Assembly (NCBI RefSeq): GCF_965139615.1
Contig: NZ_CBCSIQ010000001.1
Span: 248,001 to 312,000 of the forward strand
Direction: 5' to 3'
Length of the DNA stretch: 64,000 bases
Origin: Kerstersia similis
GTDB lineage: Bacteria > Pseudomonadota > Gammaproteobacteria > Burkholderiales > Burkholderiaceae_B
Within the stretch, counting starts at the first letter, position 1, and each line of letters starts with the position of its first letter. Below the pieces are notes generated by a model that was given only the letters and a program-made list of their open reading frames with translations, was not told the origin of the DNA and did no database searches. The position numbers were made by a program, and so were the translations under genes. This document shows positions 21,197 to 29,913 of this stretch, piece by piece.

Positions 21197-22084
21197 ATGA
21201 AGATCGCATTCATCGGACTGGGCAATATGGGCTTGCCCATGGCCGTGAACCTGGTGGCAGCGGGCCATCAGGTGCATGGCTACGATTTGGCCGAAGCCGC
21301 CCTGGCAGCGTTCGCGGCAGCAGGGGGGCAGCGTAGCGGGTCGGTCAGCCAGGCGCTGGAGGGGGCGGAAGCTGTCATCACCATGCTACCGGCTTCACGG
21401 CATGTGGAAGCGTTGTATCTGGGCGCAGCGGGCGTGTTGGCCCAGGTGCCCGTGGGCACCTTGCTGGTGGATTGCTCCACCATCGCGCCAGCCGTGGCGC
21501 GCAAGGTCGCTGCGGCAGCCGCTGAAGCCGGCCACATCATGCTGGATGCGCCGGTTTCCGGGGGAACCGGTGGCGCCAAGGCGGGCACCCTGACGTTCAT
21601 GGTTGGCGGCGAGGCGGCGGCGTTCGAGCGGGGCAGGCCTTTGCTGGAAGCCATGGGCAAGAATATTTTCCATGCCGGGGGCTGCGGCAGCGGCCAGACC
21701 GTCAAGGTATGCAACAACATGCTGTTGGGCATACTCATGGCGGGGACCAGCGAAGCCTTGCGGCTGGGCATCGCCAACGGCATGGACCCCCAAGTGCTGT
21801 CAGATGTCATGCTGCGCAGTTCAGGGCGTAACTGGACGCTGGAGGTTTACAACCCTTGCCCTGGGGTGATGGCGCAGGCGCCCGCGTCCCATGGCTATGC
21901 AGATGGATTCGGCGTCGATCTGATGTTGAAGGATCTCGGCCTGGCCCAGGAAAGCGCATTGGCGACCGGCACACCGACGCCGCTCGGTGCGCTGGCACGC
22001 AATTTGTACGATCTGCACAGCAAGGCCGGACATGGCCGACTGGATTTTTCCAGTATCTATAACCTGCTTGCATCCCAGGCCTGA
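21197..22084 (+). CDS. mmsB: 3-hydroxyisobutyrate dehydrogenase
   Basis: A 295-residue beta-hydroxyacid dehydrogenase that oxidises 3-hydroxyisobutyrate to methylmalonate semialdehyde, the step just before MmsA in valine breakdown. It has the N-terminal NAD-binding motif FIGLGNMGLPMAVNLVAAGH, the substrate-binding DAPVSGGTGGAKAGTL and the catalytic Lys in GSGQTVKVCNNMLLG. It is cotranscribed with mmsA upstream and the Liv ATPase gene downstream (gap about 40 nt). Confidence 0.94.
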   Translation: MKIAFIGLGNMGLPMAVNLVAAGHQVHGYDLAEAALAAFAAAGGQRSGSVSQALEGAEAVITMLPASRHVEALYLGAAGVLAQVPVGTLLVDCSTIAPAVARKVAAAAAEAGHIMLDAPVSGGTGGAKAGTLTFMVGGEAAAFERGRPLLEAMGKNIFHAGGCGSGQTVKVCNNMLLGILMAGTSEALRLGIANGMDPQVLSDVMLRSSGRNWTLEVYNPCPGVMAQAPASHGYADGFGVDLMLKDLGLAQESALATGTPTPLGALARNLYDLHSKAGHGRLDFSSIYNLLASQA

Positions 22085-22123
22085 GACAAGGCACCCGATA
22101 GAAGGATGAGGAAGGAGACAACT

Positions 22124-22888
22124 TTGGATTCAAACCATGACTACGTGCTGGAAACAGCAGGTCTGGCCAAGGAATTCAGGGGGTTTGTGGCGGTGGCCGG
22201 CGTCGATCTGAAGATTCGACGTGGCCACATCCATGCCCTGATAGGTCCCAATGGCGCGGGCAAGACAACCTGCTTCAACCTGTTGACCAAGTTCCTGACC
22301 CCGACGCGCGGCACCATCCGTTTCAACGGTGTCGATATCACCCGTGAAACACCGGCGCGTATCGCCCGGCAAGGAATCGTCCGTTCATTCCAGATATCTG
22401 CCGTATTCCCCCATCTGACTGTGCTGGACAATGTCCGGATCGCCATGCAGCGCCAGTTGGGCATGTCATTTCACTTTTGGCGCCCGTCGCGCGTGCTGGA
22501 TCAGCTCAACAGTCGTGCCATGGCGCTGCTCGCGGAAATGGGGCTGGAGGACAGCGCGGGCATGATCGCCATCGAGCTTCCCTATGGCCGCAAACGCGCG
22601 CTGGAAATTGCGACCACGCTGGCGCTCGAACCGGAGTTGATGCTGCTCGACGAACCCACTCAGGGCATGGGGCATGAAGATGTCGAGCGGGTGATGGCCT
22701 TGATTCGCAAGGTGGCGCAGGGCCGGACCATCCTGATGGTAGAGCACAACATGAAAGTGGTGTCCGGTATCTGCGATCGCATTACCGTGCTGGCGCGTGG
22801 CGCGATATTGGCCGAAGGCGATTATGCCGCCGTCGCCAGTGATCCGCGCGTGGTCGAGGCCTATATGGGCGGTGCCGGGGAGCAATGA
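22124..22888 (+). CDS. livG: Branched-chain amino acid-type ABC transporter ATPase, LivG-like
   Basis: An ABC ATPase with Walker A GPNGAGKTT, a Q-loop (VRSFQISAVFPHLTVLDNV), a LivG-type signature region (IELPYGRKRALEIATTLALEPELMLL in part) and Walker B LMLLDEPTQGMG. Note that the C-loop reads LPYGRKR, where most LivG proteins have LSYGQQR. I prefer the TTG start at 22124 because AAGGAG lies six bases before it; the alternative ATG at 22106 has no room for a binding site. With LivF it powers uptake through LivHM. Confidence 0.88.
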   Translation: MDSNHDYVLETAGLAKEFRGFVAVAGVDLKIRRGHIHALIGPNGAGKTTCFNLLTKFLTPTRGTIRFNGVDITRETPARIARQGIVRSFQISAVFPHLTVLDNVRIAMQRQLGMSFHFWRPSRVLDQLNSRAMALLAEMGLEDSAGMIAIELPYGRKRALEIATTLALEPELMLLDEPTQGMGHEDVERVMALIRKVAQGRTILMVEHNMKVVSGICDRITVLARGAILAEGDYAAVASDPRVVEAYMGGAGEQ

Positions 22889-22889
22889 C

Positions 22890-23594
22890 ATGGGCATCGA
22901 ATATCTGCGTATAACGAATTTGCATGCCTATTACGGCGAGTCTCATATCCTGCATGGCCTGGATATGAATGTCATGAAGGGGGAGTGCGTGACCTTGCTG
23001 GGCCGTAATGGCGCCGGCCGGACGACGGCGCTGCGAGCCATCATGGGCTTGACCGGGCGGCGTACGGGGTCCATTACGATCAACGGGAGCGAGGCGATTG
23101 ATTTGCCGCCGCATCGTATTGCCCGCCTGGGCGTGGGCTACTGCCCGGAAGAACGCGGCATTTACGCCAGTCTCAACTGTGAGGAAAACCTGCTGCTGCC
23201 GCCCCGGGTCGGCAGTGGCGGCATGAGTGTCGAGGCGCTCTATGCGATGTTTCCCAATCTGTTGGAACGGCGGCATAGCCCTGCGGGCAAGCTCTCGGGA
23301 GGCGAGCAGCAGATGCTGGCGCTTGCCCGTATCCTGCGCACCGGCGCGCGGTTGCTTCTGCTCGACGAGATATCGGAAGGCCTGGCCCCGGTGATCGTGG
23401 CGCAATTGGGCCTGGTGATCCAGACGCTCAAGGGACAGGGCTACACCATTTTGCTGGTCGAGCAGAACGCCGCTTTTGCAGCGCCGCTGGCCGATCGCAT
23501 GTACATCATCGAGCACGGCCAGGCCGTGGCCGAGCTGACACGCGAGGAACTGCCGCAACGGCAGGACCTGCTGCGCCGCTACCTGGGGGTATGA
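22890..23594 (+). CDS. livF: Branched-chain amino acid-type ABC transporter ATPase, LivF-like, with variant Walker A
   Basis: A 234-residue ATPase of the LivF type (signature KLSGGEQQMLALARIL, Walker B LLLLDEISEGLAP, switch His replaced in LVEQNAAFA as usual for LivF). The Walker A reads GRNGAGRTT: the invariant Lys is Arg (codon CGG). The Lys normally contacts the beta and gamma phosphates. The start at 22890 (MGIEYLRI) sits 1 nt after the livG stop; the open frame extends upstream inside livG but without homology. The second ATPase may carry the hydrolysis, or Arg may be tolerated in this lineage. Confidence 0.9.
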   Translation: MGIEYLRITNLHAYYGESHILHGLDMNVMKGECVTLLGRNGAGRTTALRAIMGLTGRRTGSITINGSEAIDLPPHRIARLGVGYCPEERGIYASLNCEENLLLPPRVGSGGMSVEALYAMFPNLLERRHSPAGKLSGGEQQMLALARILRTGARLLLLDEISEGLAPVIVAQLGLVIQTLKGQGYTILLVEQNAAFAAPLADRMYIIEHGQAVAELTREELPQRQDLLRRYLGV

Positions 23595-23597
23595 GCC

Positions 23598-24488
23598 ATG
23601 ATGGAACTCTTGGGCGTGCCATTGCCCGCGCTGATGGGGCAATTGTTGCTGGGGCTGGTCAACGGGGCGTTCTACGCCATGTTGAGCCTGGGGCTGGCCG
23701 TGATTTTCGGCTTGCTGAACATCATCAATTTTTCGCACGGGGCGCTCTACATGATGGGCGCCATGTTTGCCTGGATGGGCTTGCACTACCTGGGCATCAA
23801 TTATTGGTGGTCGCTGTTGCTGGCGCCGCTGGCCGTAGGCCTGTTCGGCATGGTGATAGAGCGCACGCTGTTGCGGCGGCTCTATAAGCTGGATCATATC
23901 TACGGTTTGCTGCTGACGTTCGGGCTTGCCCTCATCCTGGAAGGTTTGTTTCGGGATGCCTACGGCGTATCGGGGCAGCCATACGCCATTCCGCCGCAAC
24001 TGACTGGTGTCTTCAATCTGGGCTTCATGTTCCTGCCCAAGTACCGGCTCTGGGTAATTGTGGCGTCCTTGGCGGTGTGCCTGTTTACATGGTTCATGAT
24101 CGAGCGGACGCGGTTGGGGGCATATCTGCGTGCCGCCACCGAAAACCCTGCGCTGACCCAGTCTTTCGGGATCAATGTGCCCATCATGGTGACGCTGACC
24201 TATGGCTTTGGCGTTGCACTGGCCGGACTTGCCGGGGTGCTTGCAGCACCGGTGCTGCAAGTCAGCCCGCTGATGGGGTCCAACCTCATCATTGTCGTGT
24301 TCGCCGTGGTGGTGATTGGCGGCATGGGTTCAATCATGGGGGCGATTCTCTCCGGGCTGGGGCTGGGAGTGATTGAAGGCCTGACCAAAGTGTTCTATCC
24401 GGAGGCATCGGCGACGGTCGTGTTCGTCATCATGGCCATTGTTCTGGTGCTGCGTCCGGCGGGCCTGTTCGGCAAGGAGGCGTCATGA
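23598..24488 (+). CDS. livH: Branched-chain amino acid-type ABC transporter permease, LivH-like
   Basis: A 296-residue polytopic membrane protein with about eight hydrophobic segments. Family features are the N-terminal QLLLGLVNGAFYAMLSLGLAVIFGLLNIINFSHGALYMMGA and the coupling-helix region IERTRLGAYLRAATENPALTQSFGINVP. It forms the membrane pore with LivM. The start follows the livF stop by 3 nt, and its stop overlaps the livM start (ATGA). Confidence 0.93.
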   Translation: MMELLGVPLPALMGQLLLGLVNGAFYAMLSLGLAVIFGLLNIINFSHGALYMMGAMFAWMGLHYLGINYWWSLLLAPLAVGLFGMVIERTLLRRLYKLDHIYGLLLTFGLALILEGLFRDAYGVSGQPYAIPPQLTGVFNLGFMFLPKYRLWVIVASLAVCLFTWFMIERTRLGAYLRAATENPALTQSFGINVPIMVTLTYGFGVALAGLAGVLAAPVLQVSPLMGSNLIIVVFAVVVIGGMGSIMGAILSGLGLGVIEGLTKVFYPEASATVVFVIMAIVLVLRPAGLFGKEAS

Positions 24489-25420
24489 AATTCAAGGCAT
24501 CGCAGTTCCTCTATCTTGTCCTGTTGATCTTGGGGCTTTGCGCGCCGGCGCTGGTGTATCCCATTCTGATGATGAAGGTGTTGTGCTTCGCGTTGTTTGC
24601 GTGTGCATTCAATCTGATGCTGGGCTATACCGGATTGCTGTCGTTCGGCCATGCTGCCTTTTTTGGTTCAGCCGCCTATGTGGCAGGGCATGCGATCAAG
24701 GTCTGGTCCTTCGGACCGCTGGCGGGCGTGATCACGGGTACGCTCGTGGCTGCCGTGTTGGGGCTGATCATCGGTTTGCTGGCGATTCGCCGGCAGGGCA
24801 TCTATTTTTCGATGATTACGCTGGCCTTGGCGCAAATGGTATTTTTTCTTTTCCTGCAAGCACCGTTTACGGGAGGGGAAGATGGTTTGCAAGGGGTCCC
24901 GCGCGGCACGATATTTGGCCTGGATCTCAATAGCGACATCAATCTCTACTATGTCGTGCTGGCGATCTTCGTCCTGGCGTTCGGCCTGATTTTCCGTATC
25001 GTCCATTCGCCATTTGGCGAAGTGCTCAAGGCGATCCGCGAGAACGAGCCTCGTGCGATTTCGCTGGGCTACGACGTGAGCCGCTACAAGCTCCTTGCGT
25101 TTGTCCTGTCAGCCGGGTTTGCCGGGCTGGCTGGTGCAACCAAGGTGCTGGTGTTCAAGTTCGCCACACTGACCGATGCGCATTGGCATATGTCCGGTGA
25201 AGTCGTGCTGATGACACTGGTGGGCGGGATGGGGACGCTGCTGGGGCCGGTCGTGGGCGCCGGCACCATCGTGACCTTGCAGAACGTGCTGGCGGATAAG
25301 GTGGGTTCGTTGGTGACGGTCATCATGGGCGTGATCTTTGTCCTGTGCGTACTGGCATTCCGGCGCGGGATCGTCGGTGAATTCCAGGCATTCGCCAGGC
25401 GTGTACTGCGCCAGCGTTGA
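24485..25420 (+). CDS. livM: Branched-chain amino acid-type ABC transporter permease, LivM-like
   Basis: A 311-residue membrane protein, the second permease of the Liv-type importer. Family motifs include FNLMLGYTGLLSFGHAAFFG near the N-terminus and the coupling helix SPFGEVLKAIRENEPRAISLGYDV. The start overlaps the livH stop by 4 nt. It is the last gene of the operon and is followed immediately by a strong hairpin at 25422-25457. Confidence 0.93.
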   Translation: MKFKASQFLYLVLLILGLCAPALVYPILMMKVLCFALFACAFNLMLGYTGLLSFGHAAFFGSAAYVAGHAIKVWSFGPLAGVITGTLVAAVLGLIIGLLAIRRQGIYFSMITLALAQMVFFLFLQAPFTGGEDGLQGVPRGTIFGLDLNSDINLYYVVLAIFVLAFGLIFRIVHSPFGEVLKAIRENEPRAISLGYDVSRYKLLAFVLSAGFAGLAGATKVLVFKFATLTDAHWHMSGEVVLMTLVGGMGTLLGPVVGAGTIVTLQNVLADKVGSLVTVIMGVIFVLCVLAFRRGIVGEFQAFARRVLRQR

Positions 25421-25421
25421 T

Positions 25422-25457
25422 GCGATACGGGCCGGCCAGGATGGCGGCCCGTATCGC
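25422..25457. terminator. Perfect 12-bp hairpin between convergent livM and the TRAP gene
   Basis: GCGATACGGGCC (25422-25433) pairs with GGCCCGTATCGC (25446-25457) across a 12-nt loop. It begins 2 nt after the livM stop. There is no T-run on either side, so it may mark RNA 3' ends after Rho-dependent termination or act as a barrier rather than as a classical intrinsic terminator. Confidence 0.5.
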
Positions 25458-25483
25458 TTGACCTTCGGCCTGTGATCCTTGTG

Positions 25484-28168
25484 TCACTGGCCTGCGTTGC
25501 GCAGACGGCTTGGCATCATCGCCGTTCCTGCTGGCGGCGCATGGCGCAGGCGTCGGCCTTGTTGCCACCAGACCAGCGCCAGCAACAGCAGGGCCGGCAG
25601 GTAGATGACAAACGGCGATGGGCGGTCGGGGTTGGGGATTTTCAGGCTGCGGACGTCCCAGCCCTGTTCCCAGCTGGCCTTGCGTGCCGTGCTGCCAAAA
25701 CGCACGTTCATGATCTGTACCGTATCTCCCAATTCCATGAACTGCAATCCGGCCAGGGCCAGACGCTGCATGCCCAGCGCCTTGCGCGCCATCGCCGGGT
25801 CTGCCGCCGCGTCGGTGCTGCCTGCCGCTGCCTGGGCATTCGCCGGCAGCGCGGGCAGGCGTACGGCCACGGTTTTGGAAAGCTCATCGCCTTCGATGTT
25901 GTAGCCCTGGATGATGGCCACCAGGCGGCCATTGTCAGGCAGCTCGGCCGCGACCTGATAGATATCGGCAGCCGGCTGTTCACGGTATTCCTCATAGAAT
26001 TGGTTCATGAACCAGTCCGGCCGGAACAGCATGAAGGTCACGAGCAGCAGCACGACGACTTCCACGGGATTGGCGCGAACGCGCATCCAGCGCATGGTGG
26101 CCGCGGCAAAAGTCATGGAAGCGAGCGTGGCGCCGATGATCACCAGGCTGAGCTGCCACCAGCCTTCGACGTCGATGAGCAGCAGCATCGGGTTGAATAC
26201 GAACATGAAGGGCAGCAAGGCCGTCCGCAGCGCGTAGGTCACGCCCTGCAGGCCGGTCTTGATCGGATCCTCGCCGGAAATGGCCGCAGCGGCGAAGGTA
26301 GCCAGGCCCACGGGCGGCGTGATGTCGGCCATGATGCCGTAATAGAACACGAACATGTGCACGGCAATCAGCGGGATGATCAACCCGCTTTGGGCGCCGA
26401 GTTCGACGATGACTGGCGCCATCAGCGTGGCCATCAGGATGTAATTGGCCGTGGTCGGCATGCCCAGCCCCAGGATCAGGCAGACCAGGGCGGTGAAGAA
26501 CAGCATCGCCAGAACATTGCCCATGGACACCATTTCCACGAAGGCGGTCATGCGCAGCCCCAGCCCGGTGAGCGTGATGCCGCCAACGATCAGGCCGGCC
26601 GTGCCGCAGGCGATGGCGATGCCTATCATGTTGCGCGCGCCATCCTGCAGGCCCAGGATGGCTTCAGTGGCACCCTGGCGCCATGCCGGCATGGTCGCCT
26701 GATGACGGAACCAGGCCGTCAGCGGGCGCTGCGTCACCATTTGCAGCAGGATGGCAACGGCGGCCCAGAAGGCCGACAGGCCGGCGGAAAGCTCTTCTAT
26801 GCTCAGGCACCAGACCAGCACGCCGATGGGAATCAGGAAGTGCAGTCCGGCCCGGACGGTCGGCCAGGTTTCGGGGCGCTGAGGGTTGGTGATGCTGATA
26901 TCCGTCGGCAGGTCGGGATGGCGCGCGGCCATGCGCAGCAGCCAGATGTTCAGGATCACCAGCAGGCCTATCAGTATCCACATGGCCGCTGCACCGGCCA
27001 TCGCCTGTACGCCTATGCCGATGTAATAGACCAGGCCCATGACCACCAGCGTGCCGGAGATACCCATGCCCCAGCCGGCCAGTTTCTGCAGCGGGGTTTT
27101 CGGTTTGCCGGCTGACATCATGGGCTGAATGCCCAGTTTCAGGGCTTCCAGATGCACGATATAGAACAGCGCGACATAGGAAATCGACGCCGGCAGGATG
27201 GCGTGGCGAATGATGTCGGTGTACGGGATGCCCACGTACTCGATCATCAGGAAGGCGGCGGCGCCCATGACGGGCGGCATGAGCTGGCCATTGACCGAGG
27301 ATGCGGTTTCGATGGCGCCTGCGCGTATGCCGCCATAGCCGGCTTTTTTCATCAGCGGAATCGTGAATATGCCGCCAGTGACCACATTTGCGACCGAAGA
27401 GGCCGAAACCAGGCCGTTGACGGCAGAGGACACCACGGCCACCTTGGCGGGCCCGCCGCGCAGGTGCCCCAGCAGCGCAAAGGACACCTGCATCATGTAG
27501 TTGCCGGCCCCGCTTTTGTCAAGCAGCGAGCCCAGCAGGACGAAAATGAAGATGTACGAGACCGACACGCCCAGCGCGACGCCATAGACACCTTCCGTGG
27601 TCAGCCACATGTGCGAGGCCAGGCGTTCCAGCGAAGCGCCGCGGTGGGCCAGCACATCGGGCATATAGGGGCCGGCCATGGCATAGATGACAAAGGCCAG
27701 GCCGAGGACGGCCATGGGGGCGCCCAGCGCGCGGCGCGTGACTTCCAGCAGCAGAACCAGCCCCAGTGCGGCAGAAACGATGTCGAACTGGGTAGGCTGC
27801 CCGGGACGGCGCGACAGCTCGACGTAGAACAGATACAGATAGGCGCCGCAGAAAGCGGCCGCCAGCGCCAGTAGCCAATCGTAGAGCGGCATGCGATCGC
27901 GCGGCGAGCGTTTGCTGAACGGATAGGCCAGATAGCCCAGGAACATGGCGATGCCCAGGTGCAGGGCACGGGCTTCGGTGTCGTTGAAGATGCCTATGCC
28001 CAGGTCGAACGGAAAGGGCGAGGCGTACCAGAGCTGGAACAGCGACCAGAGCAAGGCGCCGATGGCCAGCACGGCGCCGGCCAGGCCGCCAGCGTTGCGC
28101 CCGCCGCGATCGACGTCGGCGACCAGTTGTTCGAGATCGGTGGAGGGTGTCTGCGGGGTGTGGCTCAT
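25484..28168 (-). CDS. TRAP transporter permease, fused 4TM/12TM subunits with DUF3394 domain
   Basis: An 894-residue membrane protein combining the small (DctQ-like) and large (DctM-like) TRAP permeases, the form that partners TAXI binding proteins. The DctM part has LLGSLLDKSGAGNYMMQVSFALLG and SAVNGLVSASSVANVVTGG; GLGMPTTANYILMATLMAP is the second conserved loop. The C-terminus (about residues 700-890, FRPDWFMNQFYEEYREQP to the last TM) matches the DUF3394 extension. I chose the ATG at 28168 (MSHTPQTPSTD), preceded by AGGAGG at six bases, over the longer frame to 28279. It follows the TAXI gene on the same strand. Transport is driven by an ion gradient; the substrate is unknown. Confidence 0.93.
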   Translation of the reverse strand: MSHTPQTPSTDLEQLVADVDRGGRNAGGLAGAVLAIGALLWSLFQLWYASPFPFDLGIGIFNDTEARALHLGIAMFLGYLAYPFSKRSPRDRMPLYDWLLALAAAFCGAYLYLFYVELSRRPGQPTQFDIVSAALGLVLLLEVTRRALGAPMAVLGLAFVIYAMAGPYMPDVLAHRGASLERLASHMWLTTEGVYGVALGVSVSYIFIFVLLGSLLDKSGAGNYMMQVSFALLGHLRGGPAKVAVVSSAVNGLVSASSVANVVTGGIFTIPLMKKAGYGGIRAGAIETASSVNGQLMPPVMGAAAFLMIEYVGIPYTDIIRHAILPASISYVALFYIVHLEALKLGIQPMMSAGKPKTPLQKLAGWGMGISGTLVVMGLVYYIGIGVQAMAGAAAMWILIGLLVILNIWLLRMAARHPDLPTDISITNPQRPETWPTVRAGLHFLIPIGVLVWCLSIEELSAGLSAFWAAVAILLQMVTQRPLTAWFRHQATMPAWRQGATEAILGLQDGARNMIGIAIACGTAGLIVGGITLTGLGLRMTAFVEMVSMGNVLAMLFFTALVCLILGLGMPTTANYILMATLMAPVIVELGAQSGLIIPLIAVHMFVFYYGIMADITPPVGLATFAAAAISGEDPIKTGLQGVTYALRTALLPFMFVFNPMLLLIDVEGWWQLSLVIIGATLASMTFAAATMRWMRVRANPVEVVVLLLVTFMLFRPDWFMNQFYEEYREQPAADIYQVAAELPDNGRLVAIIQGYNIEGDELSKTVAVRLPALPANAQAAAGSTDAAADPAMARKALGMQRLALAGLQFMELGDTVQIMNVRFGSTARKASWEQGWDVRSLKIPNPDRPSPFVIYLPALLLLALVWWQQGRRLRHAPPAGTAMMPSRLRNAGQ

Positions 28169-28289
28169 GGCATGCCTCCTGTGTTGCGGCGTACCGGCGC
28201 AGCCGGTCCGTGGGCGGGGGGCGCGGCCTGGCCTGGTCGGGCGCATCCCCGCAAGGACAGGGCGCCGGGAATGGCGCACTGTCCGGGCA

Positions 28290-29288
28290 TTACATCCAGC
28301 CGCGCTCCTTGTAGTATTTCTCCGCGCCGGGATGCAGCGGGGCGGACAGGCCGTTCTTGATCATTTCCTCAGGCGTCAGGTGCGCCAGGGCCGGGTGCAG
28401 CTTCTTGAAATCGTCGAAGTTATCGAAGACGGCCTTGGTAATGCGATAGACCGCTTCGTCAGGCACATCGGCGGAGGTGACTACCGTGGCCAGCACCCCG
28501 TAGGTGTCGATGTCATCGGGATTGTTGGGGTAGAGGCCGCCAGGAATGGTGACTTTTGCAAAGTAGTCGTGGTCATTGACCAGCTTGTCCACGGCGGGGC
28601 CGGTCAGCGGCACCAGTTGCGCGCCGCAGGTCGTGGCCGGGTCCTGGATATTGGCCGAAGGGTGGCCGACACCATAGATGAAGCCATCTATTTTGCCGTC
28701 GCACAGGGCAGGGCCGTGCTCATCGGCGCGCAGTTCGGAAGCCAGCGCAAAGTCCTTCAGCGTCCAGCCGCGCGCCGCCAGGTACTGTTCCAGCGAAGCC
28801 CGCGTGCCGGATCCGGGGTTGCCGACGTTAAAGCGCTTGCCCTTGAAATCGTCGAAGGACTTCACATTGGCTTCCTTGCGAGCCATGACGGTGAAGGGCT
28901 CGGGGTGCAGGGAGAACACCGAGCGCAGTTTGTCGTACTTGGCGTCCTTGAATTGTTCCTCCCCGTGATAGGCGTTGTAGGCCACATCGGACTGCGCCAC
29001 GCCGAAGTCCAGTTCCCCGGCCTTGATGGTATTGATGTTGAACACCGAAGCCCCGGTGGATTCAACCGAGCATCGCAGGCCATGGTCTTTGCGGTCTTTG
29101 TTCACCAGGCGGCAAATGGCGCCGCCGGCGGCGTAGTACACGCCAGTGACGCCGCCCGTGCCGATACTGACGAACTGTGTCTGGGCTTGTGCCGGGCTTG
29201 CGGCCACGGCGCTGCCAAGCAGGAGGGTGGCAAGGATATTGAGGGTCGGCCCTTGGCGACGGAAGAAAGGGAAAAAGGGATTGCGCAT
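28290..29288 (-). CDS. TAXI-family TRAP transporter solute-binding protein
   Basis: A 332-residue periplasmic protein with a signal peptide (ILATLLLGSAVAASPAQA, cleaved before QTQF) and the TAXI hallmark FVSIGTGGVTGVYYAAGGAICRLVN. Later motifs include DFGVAQSDVAYNAYHG and VNVGNPGSGTRASLEQYL-like FNVGNPGSGTRASLEQYL, all typical of TAXI proteins. The start is the ATG at 29288 (MRNPFFPFF) with AAGGAG upstream. It precedes the fused permease gene by 121 nt on the same strand and feeds it; TAXI systems often move dicarboxylates or glutamate-like compounds, but the ligand here is not determined. Confidence 0.92.
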   Translation of the reverse strand: MRNPFFPFFRRQGPTLNILATLLLGSAVAASPAQAQTQFVSIGTGGVTGVYYAAGGAICRLVNKDRKDHGLRCSVESTGASVFNINTIKAGELDFGVAQSDVAYNAYHGEEQFKDAKYDKLRSVFSLHPEPFTVMARKEANVKSFDDFKGKRFNVGNPGSGTRASLEQYLAARGWTLKDFALASELRADEHGPALCDGKIDGFIYGVGHPSANIQDPATTCGAQLVPLTGPAVDKLVNDHDYFAKVTIPGGLYPNNPDDIDTYGVLATVVTSADVPDEAVYRITKAVFDNFDDFKKLHPALAHLTPEEMIKNGLSAPLHPGAEKYYKERGWM

Positions 29289-29450
29289 GCGATTTCTCCT
29301 TGCTTTGATGAAAGGGGACAGAAATCCGTGCTGGCCGTGTGCCGGAGGGTATGGGCAGGTGGCGACAGGGCCGCGAGCGTGGGTCACGCACCGGGCGAGT
29401 TTGCAATCCATTGAAGCAGATTTTTCATGTTGCAGATATTTGGAGCTAAC

Positions 29451-29477
29451 CCGATATCGGAAGGGTGCACGTGCACC
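29451..29477. promoter_or_regulatory. Adjacent perfect palindromes upstream of the TAXI-TRAP operon
   Basis: CCGATATCGG (29451-29460) is followed 3 nt later by GGTGCACGTGCACC (29464-29477), both perfectly self-complementary. They lie about 165-190 nt upstream of the TAXI start in a 625-nt gap between divergent genes and look like operator sites. No regulator gene is adjacent. Confidence 0.4.
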
Positions 29478-29913
29478 AATGTCGTGTGGCATCATGGCGC
29501 GTTCCGGCCTGCTATCCCCGCCGTCTGCTTGTCCGGGGGGAGCGGTGCCGCATCCCCTGGCCGTTCAGCCGCTATACCGTCTAAAATCAAGCTTCTATGA
29601 CGCAACCCGGCTTACAGCCTGGTGCTCTGCCTGGCGCCTGTGACCTGTCCGTGTGGCCTGTTCATCGGGCAGCCAGGATGTTTGTCCTGATGTGCGCGCT
29701 GCCGTCGGGCCGGGCGTTGCCGGCCAGGACTGGGAGGCTTGAGATCGAGGGTCTGGAATTGAGGGCCTGGGATTGATCGTCTGGTATGGCAGCCATGGCC
29801 ATGACCGTTGGTCAGTCGCCGGCAAACCGCGCAGTTTTTCAAGTCTGGTCCATTCCGGTCGCCAGGCGGCCAGGGCCGCGCAGGGTCCGGAATGGCATTG
29901 ATGATTTCCGTTC
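29478..29913. other. Non-coding leader region before the ferredoxin-reductase gene
   Basis: No convincing gene is seen. Short open frames here are low-complexity. The segment contains the palindrome CATGGCCATG (29794-29803), TGACC/GGTCA arms (29802-29814), and a hairpin with perfect arms CCATTCCGG (29850-29858) and CCGGAATGG (29887-29895) ending 18 nt before the ATG at 29914. A short imperfect tandem run (GAGGGTCTGGAATT / GAGGGCCTGGGATT) is at about 29748-29776. The hairpin could influence translation of the downstream gene. Confidence 0.4.

Noticed and set aside
25472..27115. 547-codon open frame antisense to the TRAP permease gene
   Set aside because: Rich in His, Gln, Asp and Gly as expected for the reverse of a membrane-protein gene; no homology seen.
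29748..29776. Imperfect tandem repeat considered as a CRISPR or minisatellite
   Set aside because: Only two degenerate units of about 14 nt with no spacer structure.
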